DNA from: Defluviimonas salinarum
Lineage (GTDB): Bacteria > Pseudomonadota > Alphaproteobacteria > Rhodobacterales > Rhodobacteraceae
Length of the DNA stretch: 64,000 bases
NCBI RefSeq assembly: GCF_026013545.1
Contig: NZ_JAPDOG010000001.1
Coordinates: forward strand, 223,815-287,814
Direction of reading: 5' to 3'
Positions 24,085 through 32,822 of the stretch are shown piece after piece. Below the pieces are notes generated by a model that was given only the letters and a program-made list of their open reading frames with translations, did not search any database and was not told the DNA's origin. A program made the position numbers and the translations under genes. Within the stretch, counting starts at the first letter, position 1; each line of letters begins with the position of its first letter.

Positions 24085-25317
24085 ATGCTCGAGTTTCTGC
24101 TCTGCTCGCTCGTCACGATTTTTCCCGACTACCTCTACCGCAGCCGGGTTCAGGGCAAGAGGTGGGGCAGGGAGCTGACACTCTTCTCGATCTGGTACGA
24201 ACTGCGCTGGGGGATCACGGCCTGTGCCGTGCTGACAATCTCGCTTTTGACCATGATCTTCTACTACCACCCGACGACGTCGAACGGCGCGTCCTTCTTC
24301 CGCACGGTGACGATCCTGCCCGAGACCGGCGGCAGGGTTGCCGAGGTCTATGTCGAGAACCTGCAGGAGGTCGAGGCTGGAGACCCCCTGTTCCGGCTGG
24401 ACGACGAGCTCGCGCGCGCATCCTACGAGACCGCGAAGGCGCAGGTTGCCGAGATCGACGCCGCGATGGTGATGGCCCAGTCGGAACTCGCCGCCGCCGA
24501 AGGCTCCGTCGCGCAGGCGCGGAGCGCGCTGACCCAGGCAACGGACGAACTGAACCGCAATCTGGAGCTGCAGGCGCGCAATTCCTCGGTCGTGAGCGAG
24601 CGCGAGATCGAGCGCCAGCAGAACCTCGTGGACGGCCGAGAGGCGGCCCTGACGGTCGCAGAATCCAGCCGTGCGTCGGTTCAGACCAAGATATCGACGC
24701 TCCTGCCGGCGCAGAAGGCAACCGCGGAATCGGCGCTGGCGCAGGCGCAGGTGACGCTCGACAAGCTGGTCGTCACCGCAGGCGTGTCCGGGACCGTTCA
24801 GCAGTTCATCCTTCAGCCGGGGGACTATGTCAGCGCAGTGCTCCGCCCGGCCGGGATCCTCGTGCCGAAGGCTTCGGGCACGGGCAGGTTCCAGGCGGGC
24901 TTCGATCAGGTCTCGGCACAGGTGATCAAACCGGGAATGGTTGGCGAGATCCTGTGTTTGTCGAAACCCTTCACGATCATCCCGACCGTGGTGGTCTCGG
25001 TGCAGGACGTCATCGCTTCGGGCCAGTTCCGGCCGACGGACCGGCTCGTGGACGCGACGGAAGCCGCGCGGCCGGGAACGGTGACGGTGGCCATGGAGCC
25101 GCTCTATCCCGGCAGCGCCGACGATGTGCCGCCGGGCAGCAAGTGCATCGTCAATGCCTACACGAGCTTCCACGACCGGCTGGACGAGGGCGGCCTCGGC
25201 TTCGGAACATGGATCTTCTACCACGCCGTTGACGCGACGGCCGTCGTGCATGCGGCGGTTCTCAGGATCCAGGCGCTGATCGTGCCGGTGCAAACTCTGG
25301 TGTTCTCCGGGCACTGA
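24085..25317 (+). CDS. HlyD-like membrane-fusion protein
   Basis: A 410-residue protein with a membrane-associated N-terminus (a second hydrophobic segment at about 50-63), a biotinyl-lipoyl-like half around 70-105 (ILPETGGRVAEVYVENLQEVEAGDPLF), a coiled coil to about 225, and the second half with VSGTVQQFILQPGDYV. This is the adaptor design of efflux or secretion systems. No ABC or MFS gene follows, so its partner may be the 135-residue membrane protein before it, or a transporter elsewhere. ATG 24085 has GAGGAGAG upstream. The 288 bases after the stop hold no recognised gene. Confidence 0.78.
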   Translation: MLEFLLCSLVTIFPDYLYRSRVQGKRWGRELTLFSIWYELRWGITACAVLTISLLTMIFYYHPTTSNGASFFRTVTILPETGGRVAEVYVENLQEVEAGDPLFRLDDELARASYETAKAQVAEIDAAMVMAQSELAAAEGSVAQARSALTQATDELNRNLELQARNSSVVSEREIERQQNLVDGREAALTVAESSRASVQTKISTLLPAQKATAESALAQAQVTLDKLVVTAGVSGTVQQFILQPGDYVSAVLRPAGILVPKASGTGRFQAGFDQVSAQVIKPGMVGEILCLSKPFTIIPTVVVSVQDVIASGQFRPTDRLVDATEAARPGTVTVAMEPLYPGSADDVPPGSKCIVNAYTSFHDRLDEGGLGFGTWIFYHAVDATAVVHAAVLRIQALIVPVQTLVFSGH

Positions 25318-25605
25318 CGGGGGCGGTGCCAATTATCCGGCTGGACCGGGCACACGCGTATGAGCGCCCGCCACAAGATCGGCCTCGATGAAGTGGCGGG
25401 CCGCGGCCTGAGGGCCGTTAGCCCCGGGGATTGGTGTTTGCAGGAAGAAGCAGGATCCGGTGCGCATTGCCGAGGCTCGGTGGAGCCTGCCGGGACGGAA
25501 TGCATTCCGGGGAAGGTCTTCTGAGCCTGTCATCGCGCCGAGGCCGTGCGGATGCTCCGGTCTGCCGGCGACCAGGTCGATTCCTATAGGGGTTGGTTGT
25601 GCCGC

Positions 25606-26448
25606 TTACAGGCCGCTCTTGGCCGTGCGCGCCTCGGGCAACGCGATCCGGGCAACCTGCTCGGCGATCGGATCGACCGCGAGGGGATGGGTCTCGCCGG
25701 TATGATCGGCGGGGTCGCCGATATCCTGCCAGCGCCCGTTCTTGTAGATCTCGAGCGCGCCGAAGCCGGCCTTGTAGCCCATCTTTCGGCTGCCGGGGAC
25801 CCAGTAGCCGAGGTAGACATAGGGCAGGCTGGACCGGCGGGCGATCTCGACATGGTCGAGAATGATGTAGGTGCCGAGGCTGTCGCCGGCGCGATCCGGA
25901 TCGTAGAAGCTGTAGACCATCGACAGTCCGTCATCGAGCACGTCCGTCAGGCAGACCGCGGTGAGCTTGCGCCGGTCGCCAGGTTCGTCTGGCGGCGCCG
26001 AATACTCGACGACGCGGCTGCGGACCGGCGTCTCCTCGATCATCGCGGCGAACTCGAAGATGTCCATGTCGGCCATGCCGCCATCGGCGTGGCGGCTGTC
26101 GAGATAGCGGCGGAAGAGCGCGTACTGGTCCTCGGACGCCCAGGGGCTCGTCGCGTCGCGCCGCAGATGGGCGTTGCGGCGCAGTGTCCGGCGCTGGCTC
26201 TTGCTGGGCTGGAAATCCGCGACCCGGATCCGCGCCGAGAGGCAGGCCGTGCATTCGGCGCAGGACGGTCGGTAGAGCACGTTCTGCGACCGTCGGAACC
26301 CCTGTTTCGACAGAGCGTCGTTCAGTCTCTCGGCATTGTCGCCTTGCAGCGCGGTGAACAGTTTTCGCTCCGACCGTCCCCCGAGGTAGGGGCAGGGCTG
26401 GGGTGCCGTCACATAGAACTGGGGCGCGATGGGCAGCGTATGGCGCAT
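25606..26448 (-). CDS. bpt: Aspartate/glutamate leucyltransferase
   Basis: A 280-residue aminoacyl-tRNA-protein transferase. The N-terminal region shows [13 protein letters not shown] and a cysteine cluster in [16 protein letters not shown]; the C-terminal acyltransferase part contains [12 protein letters not shown] and [17 protein letters not shown]. Bpt transfers leucine from Leu-tRNA to proteins with N-terminal Asp or Glu, marking them for ClpS/ClpAP degradation. The length fits bacterial Bpt rather than eukaryotic Ate1. It appears to be a single gene. Confidence 0.93.
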   Translation of the reverse strand: MRHTLPIAPQFYVTAPQPCPYLGGRSERKLFTALQGDNAERLNDALSKQGFRRSQNVLYRPSCAECTACLSARIRVADFQPSKSQRRTLRRNAHLRRDATSPWASEDQYALFRRYLDSRHADGGMADMDIFEFAAMIEETPVRSRVVEYSAPPDEPGDRRKLTAVCLTDVLDDGLSMVYSFYDPDRAGDSLGTYIILDHVEIARRSSLPYVYLGYWVPGSRKMGYKAGFGALEIYKNGRWQDIGDPADHTGETHPLAVDPIAEQVARIALPEARTAKSGL

Positions 26449-26561
26449 TATCGACCCCCCGCCGGTGCGGGTCTGAAAGATCGGTTGACGTCAGGAAGGT
26501 AACAAGGACCGGCTTTTCCGCCAAGCCCCGAGTTTTGCCTAGTGGCATGTATTCACAAGAG

Positions 26562-26589
26562 GGGTGGCCCGGATCGCTCCGGGCCACCC
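26562..26589 (-). terminator. Terminator downstream of the DUF2852 gene
   Basis: GGGTGGCCCGGA and TCCGGGCCACCC form a perfect 12-bp stem with loop TCGC, 21 bases after the stop of the minus-strand gene at 26611. On that strand the stem is followed by CCTCTTGTG, a weak T-rich tail. Confidence 0.75.
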
Positions 26590-26610
26590 TTCAAGCATCG
26601 TCCGCAGGGC

Positions 26611-27069
26611 TCAGTAGCGTCCGGGGCGCTCGGGCTCCTGACCGCTGTCCTTCCCGCCCGTCTCGTCGCGTTCGTCGCTGGCGGTGCGGGCGCGTTCGTC
26701 GAGATATTGGTCGAACTCGGCCTTGTCCTTGCTTTCGCGCAGGCGCTTGAGGAAGGCTTCGAACTCCTCCTGCTCGCGTTCGAGCCGGTCGAGCGTGTCG
26801 GCCTTGTAGGCGTCGAACGCGGTGTTGCCGGAGGACCGGAAACCGTGCTGGCGGCACCGGCTGCGGGCCATGTGGGAATGGGCGTCGTGGCGGCTCCAGC
26901 CGCAGGACTTGGAAAACATGCGCTTGCTCCAGATCATATAGGCGAGAAGGGCGAGGCCGATCGGCCAGAAGAAGATGAAGCCGAGCACCATGGCGGCGAT
27001 CCAGGCGCCCTTGCCGCGCTCGTCGAGCCAGGCTTCGGCCCGTCCGGGCCAGGCGGCGATGGTGGTCAT
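26611..27069 (-). CDS. DUF2852-family membrane protein
   Basis: A 152-residue protein with one clear membrane segment (about 20-46, ending IWSKRMF) and a charged cytoplasmic part with a helical segment rich in Glu/Arg (FDAYKADTLDRLEREQEEFEAFLKRL... region), typical of DUF2852 proteins of Rhodobacterales and Rhizobiales. Function unknown. It is divergent from ccmF; the region between contains TTTCACATTGAT-type A/T-rich sequence and probably both promoters. The tail is acidic and probably disordered. Confidence 0.82.
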   Translation of the reverse strand: MTTIAAWPGRAEAWLDERGKGAWIAAMVLGFIFFWPIGLALLAYMIWSKRMFSKSCGWSRHDAHSHMARSRCRQHGFRSSGNTAFDAYKADTLDRLEREQEEFEAFLKRLRESKDKAEFDQYLDERARTASDERDETGGKDSGQEPERPGRY

Positions 27070-27284
27070 TGGGTCCTCCGTCGGGTTATGTGAATTCCTT
27101 TCACATTGATCTAGATCGGAACCCGGCGGAGCTGCGTCAAGATGCCATGTAAAAGAAATTTACATTTGTCCGGCCCGTGGCCCCGCTGCGCCCGGGGCGG
27201 GCGCCGGCGATGGCGCGGAATATACCCGCGACATTGGAGCGCAGCCCATTGGCCCCGCCCGCGCGAGCCGGTATGCTCCGCGCC

Positions 27285-29246
27285 ATGATCGTCGAGCTTG
27301 GCCATTTCACCCTTATCCTCGCGCTGATGCTGGCGGCCGTTCAGGTCGTGATTCCGCTTGTCGGCGCCCACAAGGACTGGCGCGGCTGGATGGCGCTGGC
27401 GGGACCGGCGGCTACGGCGCAGTTCCTCTGCATCGCGATCTCGTTCGCGGCGCTGACCTGGGCCTTCGTGACGTCGGACTTCTCGCTTCGCCTTGTCGTC
27501 GAGAATTCCCACACGCTGAAGCCGATGCTCTACAAGGTCTCGGGCGTCTGGGGCAACCACGAGGGCTCGATGCTGCTCTGGGTGCTGATCCTTGCGGGGT
27601 TCGGCGCCACGGCGGCATGGTTCGGCGGCGGGCTGCCCGAACGGCTGAAAGCGCGGGTCCTCAGCGTCCAGGCGATGATCGGCTTGGCCTTCCTCGCCTT
27701 CATCCTCTTCACCTCGAACCCGTTCCTGAGGCTCGCCGAGCCGCCCTTCGACGGCCAGGATCTCAATCCGCTCCTGCAGGATCCGGGCTTGGCCTTCCAT
27801 CCGCCGTTCCTCTATCTCGGCTATGTCGGGCTCTCGATGGCGTTCTCCTTCGCGGTCGCGGCGCTGATCGAGGGCCGCGTCGATGCGGCCTGGGCGCGCT
27901 GGGTCCGGCCCTGGACGCTCGCGGCCTGGATGTTCCTGACCATCGGCATCGCGCTCGGCTCTTGGTGGGCCTATTACGAGCTCGGCTGGGGCGGGTTCTG
28001 GTTCTGGGATCCGGTCGAGAACGCGTCCTTCATGCCCTGGCTCATCGCGGCCGCGTTGCTCCACTCCGCCATCGTGGTCGAGAAGCGCGAGACGCTGAAG
28101 GCCTGGACGATCCTCCTCGCGATCCTCGCCTTCGGCTTCTCGCTCATCGGCACGTTCATCGTGCGCTCGGGCATCATCACGAGCGTGCACGCCTTCGCCA
28201 ACGACCCCGAGCGCGGGATCTTCATCCTCGCGATCCTCGCCGTCTTCATCGGTGGCGCGCTCACGCTCTACGCGGCTCGGGCGGGCGCGATGGAGGCCAA
28301 GGGCGTCTTCGCGATGGTCAGCCGGGAATCGGCGCTCGTCCTCAACAACGTGCTTCTCGCGGTCGCGGCCTTCGTGGTCTTCGTCGGCACGCTCTGGCCG
28401 CTGATCGCGGAACTGGCCTTCGACCGCAAGCTGTCGGTCGGCGCGCCGTTCTTCAACCAGGCCTTCACGCCGTTCATGATCGTGCTCGCGATCCTGTTGC
28501 CGCTTGGCGCGATCATGCCGTGGAAACGGGCGCGGCTCGAGCGGTCGATGCGGCCGCTCTACCCGGCGCTGATCCTCGCGCTCGCACTCGGTGCGCTTGC
28601 CTTCGCGGTTCAGACCGAACGCACCGCCCTCGCGCCGGTGGGCGTGGCGCTCGGCGTCTGGCTGATCGCCGGGGCGGCGGCGGAGCTCTGGCAACGCGCG
28701 GGCCACCAGGTGGCGCGGCTCGGCCGATTGCCGCGGGCTGACTGGGGCAAGGCCGCGGCGCATTCGGGGCTCGGCATCGTCTTCATCGGCATCGCCTGCC
28801 TGATGGCCTGGGATGTCGAGGACATCCGGGTGGCGAAGGTCGGCGAGAGCTTCGCGGTCGGCGGCTTCGACATCGCGCTGGACCGGGTCGAGAAGGTCGA
28901 GGGGCCGAACTACCTCTCGACCATGGCGACGATGATCGTCTCGCGGGAGGGGCGGCAGGTCGCGGTGCTCCACCCCGAGAAGCGGGTCTATCCGGTCGCG
29001 GCGATGCCGACCACCGAGGCCGCGATCTCCAACGGCGTCTGGCGCGACATCTACCTCGTGATCGGCGACGAGCAGGCGGACGGCGGCTGGGCGGTGCGGA
29101 CCTATATCAAGCCCTTCGCAAACTGGATCTGGGGCGGGGCGATCCTGATGGCGCTCGGCGGCATCCTGAGCCTCAGCGATCGGCGCTACCGGGTCGCGGC
29201 CGGGGCGCGGAAGGCACGCGGTGCGCTCGCCGCACCTGCGGAGTGA
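27285..29246 (+). CDS. ccmF: Cytochrome c maturation haem lyase subunit CcmF
   Basis: A 653-residue polytopic inner-membrane protein. The haem-handling WWD motif WGGFWFWDPVENASFMPW is present around residues 233-250, with many membrane helices on both sides. CcmF takes haem from CcmE and attaches it to apocytochrome c. The length is normal. The ATG at 27285 is chosen because the sequence before it is not membrane-like. ccmH follows after four bases; ccmE, often just upstream in relatives, is not in the window. Confidence 0.96.
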   Translation: MIVELGHFTLILALMLAAVQVVIPLVGAHKDWRGWMALAGPAATAQFLCIAISFAALTWAFVTSDFSLRLVVENSHTLKPMLYKVSGVWGNHEGSMLLWVLILAGFGATAAWFGGGLPERLKARVLSVQAMIGLAFLAFILFTSNPFLRLAEPPFDGQDLNPLLQDPGLAFHPPFLYLGYVGLSMAFSFAVAALIEGRVDAAWARWVRPWTLAAWMFLTIGIALGSWWAYYELGWGGFWFWDPVENASFMPWLIAAALLHSAIVVEKRETLKAWTILLAILAFGFSLIGTFIVRSGIITSVHAFANDPERGIFILAILAVFIGGALTLYAARAGAMEAKGVFAMVSRESALVLNNVLLAVAAFVVFVGTLWPLIAELAFDRKLSVGAPFFNQAFTPFMIVLAILLPLGAIMPWKRARLERSMRPLYPALILALALGALAFAVQTERTALAPVGVALGVWLIAGAAAELWQRAGHQVARLGRLPRADWGKAAAHSGLGIVFIGIACLMAWDVEDIRVAKVGESFAVGGFDIALDRVEKVEGPNYLSTMATMIVSREGRQVAVLHPEKRVYPVAAMPTTEAAISNGVWRDIYLVIGDEQADGGWAVRTYIKPFANWIWGGAILMALGGILSLSDRRYRVAAGARKARGALAAPAE

Positions 29247-29250
29247 CGTG

Positions 29251-29703
29251 ATGCGCCGGCTCCTGCTTCTTCTCGCGTTGCTCGCCACGCCGGTCTTCGC
29301 GGTCCAGCCCGACGAGATCCTCGACGACCCGGCGCTCGAGGCGCGGGCGCGGGACCTCAGCCAAGGTCTGCGCTGCCTAGTCTGCCGCAACGAGAACATC
29401 GACGAGTCTAACGCGGGGCTCGCGCGCGACCTCAGGCTTCTCGTGCGCGAGCGGCTCGTCGCCGGGGACAGCGACGCGGAGGTCATCGCCTATTTGGTCG
29501 ACCGCTACGGCGAATACGTTCTCCTGCAGCCCACCGCGTCGGGCGAGAACCTGATCCTCTGGATCGCCGGGCCGGCGATGCTTGTCATCGCGCTCGGCAC
29601 CGCGGCGGTCTATCTGCGCCGCCGCAAGCCCGTTGCCGAGGCGGCGCCGGATCCGCTCAGCGAGGCCGAGAAGAAGCGGCTCAAGGAAATCCTCGACAAG
29701 TGA
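29251..29703 (+). CDS. ccmH: Cytochrome c maturation thioredoxin-like protein CcmH
   Basis: A 150-residue protein with signal sequence (cut near Ala17), the redox motif CLVC (Cys42, Cys45) within LRCLVCRNENIDESNA, a membrane helix at about 98-117 and a short charged tail. CcmH keeps the CXXCH cysteines of apocytochrome reduced for haem ligation. It lacks the TPR half found in fused CcmH/CcmI proteins. It starts four bases after ccmF and ends before the PaaG-like gene with a gap of 71 bases. Confidence 0.94.
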   Translation: MRRLLLLLALLATPVFAVQPDEILDDPALEARARDLSQGLRCLVCRNENIDESNAGLARDLRLLVRERLVAGDSDAEVIAYLVDRYGEYVLLQPTASGENLILWIAGPAMLVIALGTAAVYLRRRKPVAEAAPDPLSEAEKKRLKEILDK

Positions 29704-29774
29704 CGCGCCGTCGCGCTTTGCGCGGCGCGCGGGCGGGCTATGCTGCGGGCGGGTGCGGCGGCAGGAGCGGGACA

Positions 29775-30551
29775 ATGGGCTATAAGACGATCCGGTACAC
29801 TGAGGCGGACTGCGTCGCCGTTGTCACGCTCGACCGGCCCGCGGTGATGAACGCGCTCAACACGACGATGCGGGCCGAGATCACCGATGCGGTGGGGCGA
29901 GCGGACGGGACGGCGCGGGTGATCGTGCTGACCGGCTCAGGCCGGGCCTTCTGTTCGGGGCAGGACCTGGGCGACCGGGCGGCCGGGAGCGACTTTGACC
30001 TCGAGCGGACGCTGGCCGAGGAATACGAGCCGATGTTGCGTGCGATCCTCGCCGCGCGGGTGCCGGTGATCGCGGCGGTTAACGGCGCCGCGGCTGGGGC
30101 GGGGGCCAATCTCGCGCTCGCGGCCGACGTCGTGATCGCGGCGGAAAGCGCGAGCTTCATCCAGGCCTTCACCCGGATCGGGCTCATTCCCGATGCCGGC
30201 GGGACCTTCGCCCTACCGCGTTTGGTCGGGATGGCTCGGGCGATGGGGGCAGCGCTTTTCGCCGAGAAGGTCACCGCGCGGCAGGCGGCCGACTGGGGCA
30301 TGATCTGGGAGGCGGTTCCTGACGACGCGTTCGAGGCGCGGTGGAAGGCGCGGGCCGAGGCGCTGGCGGCCGGGCCGACCGAGGCTTTCGTCCGGGTGAA
30401 GCAGGCGCTCAGGGCCAGTCTCGGCAACGATGTCGATGCCCAGCTCGCGCTCGAGGCGCGGCTGCAGGGCGAATGCGGGCGGACGGCGGATTTCGCCGAG
30501 GGCGTCGCGGCCTTCCTCGAAAAGCGCCCGGCGCGGTTTCGGGGGCGCTGA
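29775..30551 (+). CDS. Enoyl-CoA hydratase/isomerase, PaaG-like
   Basis: A 258-residue crotonase-fold enzyme: FCSGQDLGDR (oxyanion and acyl-CoA loop), NGAAAGAGANLALAADVVIA, and the second active region FTRIGLIPDAGGTFALPRLVG. The wording FCSGQDL and PDAGGT is typical of PaaG, the 1,2-epoxyphenylacetyl-CoA isomerase, and of related fatty-acid hydratases. There are no other phenylacetate genes in view. It follows ccmF-ccmH, an order also seen in other Rhodobacterales, and probably belongs to the same transcript. Confidence 0.85.
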   Translation: MGYKTIRYTEADCVAVVTLDRPAVMNALNTTMRAEITDAVGRADGTARVIVLTGSGRAFCSGQDLGDRAAGSDFDLERTLAEEYEPMLRAILAARVPVIAAVNGAAAGAGANLALAADVVIAAESASFIQAFTRIGLIPDAGGTFALPRLVGMARAMGAALFAEKVTARQAADWGMIWEAVPDDAFEARWKARAEALAAGPTEAFVRVKQALRASLGNDVDAQLALEARLQGECGRTADFAEGVAAFLEKRPARFRGR

Positions 30552-30760
30552 TTCCCGGCACCCGGTTTTCGGTATCGCGCGGAGGCAGAGCGCGTGCCGG
30601 CCTCCGGCGGGGATATTTTCGGCAAGGTGAAAGGGCGGGCGCGATCCGACCTTGACCCGGCGCGTTCAGAGACCGAGAGTTGATCCATCAGGGCGCATGG
30701 CCCGAGGGCACGGGGGCCAGTCACGGATTGCGCCCGCCTGCGTGCCGAAAGGGGATCATC

Positions 30761-32692
30761 ATGCGCTGCATCACGGTACTTGGGCCGTCTCAATCGGGGA
30801 AAACCGAGCTAGTCCGGGCGCTTGCGGCGCTTGAGGACGGCCATCCCCGGTCCGAGACGGCCGGTCATCTCAACCTCACGCGGTTTGGTTTCATGGGCGA
30901 GGACTGGTGCGCGATCGACGTCGCGGGCGGTCCGGAATTCGCGCGGATGGGCGGGGCGGCGCTCCTTGCCGCCGATGCCGCGGTGCTCTGCGTGGCGCCC
31001 GATCCCGACGAGGCGGTGCTCGCCGCGCCCTGGCTTCGCGCTGTCGAGGCCGCCAATCTGCCCTGCTTTCTTTTCATCAACCGCATGGACATGCCCAAGG
31101 GCCGCGTCCGTGACATCGTCGCGGCCTTGCAGACCTACTCAGGCCATCCGATCGTCCTGCGCCAGATCCCGATCCGCGAGGGCGGCGAGATCGTCGGTGC
31201 GGTCGACCTCATCTCCGAGCGGGCCTGGCGCTACCGCGAGGGGCAGAGCTCGCAGCTGATCGAGATGCCGAAATCCGAGGCCGATCGCGAGCATGAGGCG
31301 CGGGCGGAACTTCTGGAGCAGATGTCGGATTACGACGACGCGCTTCTGGAGGAACTGATCGAGGACCGCGAGCCGGCGACAGGCGCGCTGTTCGAGATTG
31401 CCCGGCGCGAGACCCAGGACCGCGCCGTGATCCCCGCGTTCCTCGGCTCGGCGAGCCACAAGAACGGCATTCACCGGCTGATGAAGGCCCTGCGGCACGA
31501 GGCACCCGACGTCTCGGCCCTGAAGGCCCGGCTCGGCGCGGACAAGGCGCTCGCGGTCGGCTTTCACGCCCAGATCCGCAAGCATCTCGGCAAATGCGTG
31601 ATGCTGCGCGCGCTCGACGGTGGCGTCGCGGCCGGCAAGCAGCTTGGCGGCGACGGTCTTGGCGGGCTCGCCGGGCTCGGCGGCAAGGCCGGGCTCGACC
31701 ATCTGGAACCCGGCGAGGTCGGGATCTCGGTCAAGTCCGACCAGCTCGATTCCGGGCGCATCTTCACCGCCGCGGCGGCAGAGCCGGTGCCGGACTGGGC
31801 CAAGGGCTGCCCGCCGCCGCTTGCGCGGATCGTGACGCCTGCGCACGAGCGCGACGAGGTGCGGCTGTCGGCGGCGCTCTCGCGGCTCGCCGAAGCCGAT
31901 CCGATGCTCCGGCTTGGACAGGATCCGTTGAGCGGGCATGCGCTTCTGAACCTGCAGGGCGTGATGCACGAGCGCCAGACCCTCGCCACGCTCGCCGACG
32001 ACTTCGGGATCGAGGTGGCGACCGAGGTGCCGGATCCGCGCTATCTGGAAACAATCTCATCCAGCACTGAAGAGCATTACCGACATCGGAAACAGTCCGG
32101 CGGCGCGGGCCAGTTCGCCGACGTGGCGATCACGGTGCGGCCCGCGGGGCGCGGCGACGGCTTCCAGTTCGAGGAGGTGGTGAAGGGCGGCGCGGTGCCG
32201 AGGAACTACATTCCCGCGGTCGAGGAGGGCGCGCGCGAGGCGCTCGACAAGGGGCCGCTCGGGTTCCCGGTCACTGATCTCGCGGTGACGCTCACCGACG
32301 GCAAGCATCATTCGGTGGACAGTTCGGACTTCGCGTTCCGCACCGCGGGCCGGATGGCGCTCCGCGAGGCGCTGACCAAGGCGGGGCCGGTGCTGTTGCA
32401 GCCGATCGAGCGGGTATCGATCCATGTGCCCTCGGTCTATTCCGGGGCAATGGTGTCGATGATCTCCTCGCTCAAGGGTCAGGTGCTCGGGTTCGACGGC
32501 GATCCCGATTTCCGCGGCTGGGACATCTTCCGCGCGTTGCTGCCCGCCTCGGCCGAGGAGGATCTGGTGATGGCGCTCGGCTCGGCCACCCAGGGCACCG
32601 CCTGGCACGAGACCGAGTTCGACCACTACGAGGAGATCTACGGCAAGGAGGCCGAGCGGATCAGCCGCGAACACGCCACGGCCGATGCCTGA
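30761..32692 (+). CDS. EF-G-like translational GTPase paralogue with degenerate G motifs
   Basis: A 643-residue protein with EF-G domain order: G domain, domain II, and domains III-V (FQFEEVVKGGAVPRNYIPAVEEGARE is the domain IV signature). G1 is GPSQSGKT (8-15), but G3 reads DVAGG (53-57) where EF-G has DTPGH, and G4 is NRMD (107-110). The catalytic His after G3 is missing, so GTP hydrolysis may be altered. The canonical fusA is not in the window. The ATG at 30761 follows AAAGGGG. Role unknown; the family is conserved in alphaproteobacteria. Confidence 0.8.
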   Translation: MRCITVLGPSQSGKTELVRALAALEDGHPRSETAGHLNLTRFGFMGEDWCAIDVAGGPEFARMGGAALLAADAAVLCVAPDPDEAVLAAPWLRAVEAANLPCFLFINRMDMPKGRVRDIVAALQTYSGHPIVLRQIPIREGGEIVGAVDLISERAWRYREGQSSQLIEMPKSEADREHEARAELLEQMSDYDDALLEELIEDREPATGALFEIARRETQDRAVIPAFLGSASHKNGIHRLMKALRHEAPDVSALKARLGADKALAVGFHAQIRKHLGKCVMLRALDGGVAAGKQLGGDGLGGLAGLGGKAGLDHLEPGEVGISVKSDQLDSGRIFTAAAAEPVPDWAKGCPPPLARIVTPAHERDEVRLSAALSRLAEADPMLRLGQDPLSGHALLNLQGVMHERQTLATLADDFGIEVATEVPDPRYLETISSSTEEHYRHRKQSGGAGQFADVAITVRPAGRGDGFQFEEVVKGGAVPRNYIPAVEEGAREALDKGPLGFPVTDLAVTLTDGKHHSVDSSDFAFRTAGRMALREALTKAGPVLLQPIERVSIHVPSVYSGAMVSMISSLKGQVLGFDGDPDFRGWDIFRALLPASAEEDLVMALGSATQGTAWHETEFDHYEEIYGKEAERISREHATADA

Positions 32693-32697
32693 GCGCG

Positions 32698-32719
32698 GGG
32701 CGGCGCCAGGACGCCGCCC
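32698..32719 (+). terminator. Possible hairpin after the EF-G-like gene
   Basis: GGGCGGCG and CGCCGCCC pair around CCAGGA six bases after the stop. No T-run follows directly, so intrinsic termination is uncertain. Confidence 0.4.
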
Positions 32720-32822
32720 GCATCCCGCGTCGCATTTTGGCGGGATTGCTTCGAATAAGTGACTGCCGATCCGGGTCGGTCCGGGGCTTTCTGTGGCCGA
32801 GAGTTTCACCACGGGGGCAGAC

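Noticed and set aside
24162-25232. A 356-codon frame overlapping the HlyD-like gene
   Set aside because: Arg/Gly/Ala-rich shadow in another frame; the HlyD-like frame has recognisable domains and a good ribosome site.
27111-29486. A 791-codon minus-strand reading frame opposite ccmF and ccmH
   Set aside because: The translation is almost only Arg, Asp, Glu, Gly and Pro, as expected for the complement of high-GC coding DNA, while ccmF on the other strand is unmistakable.
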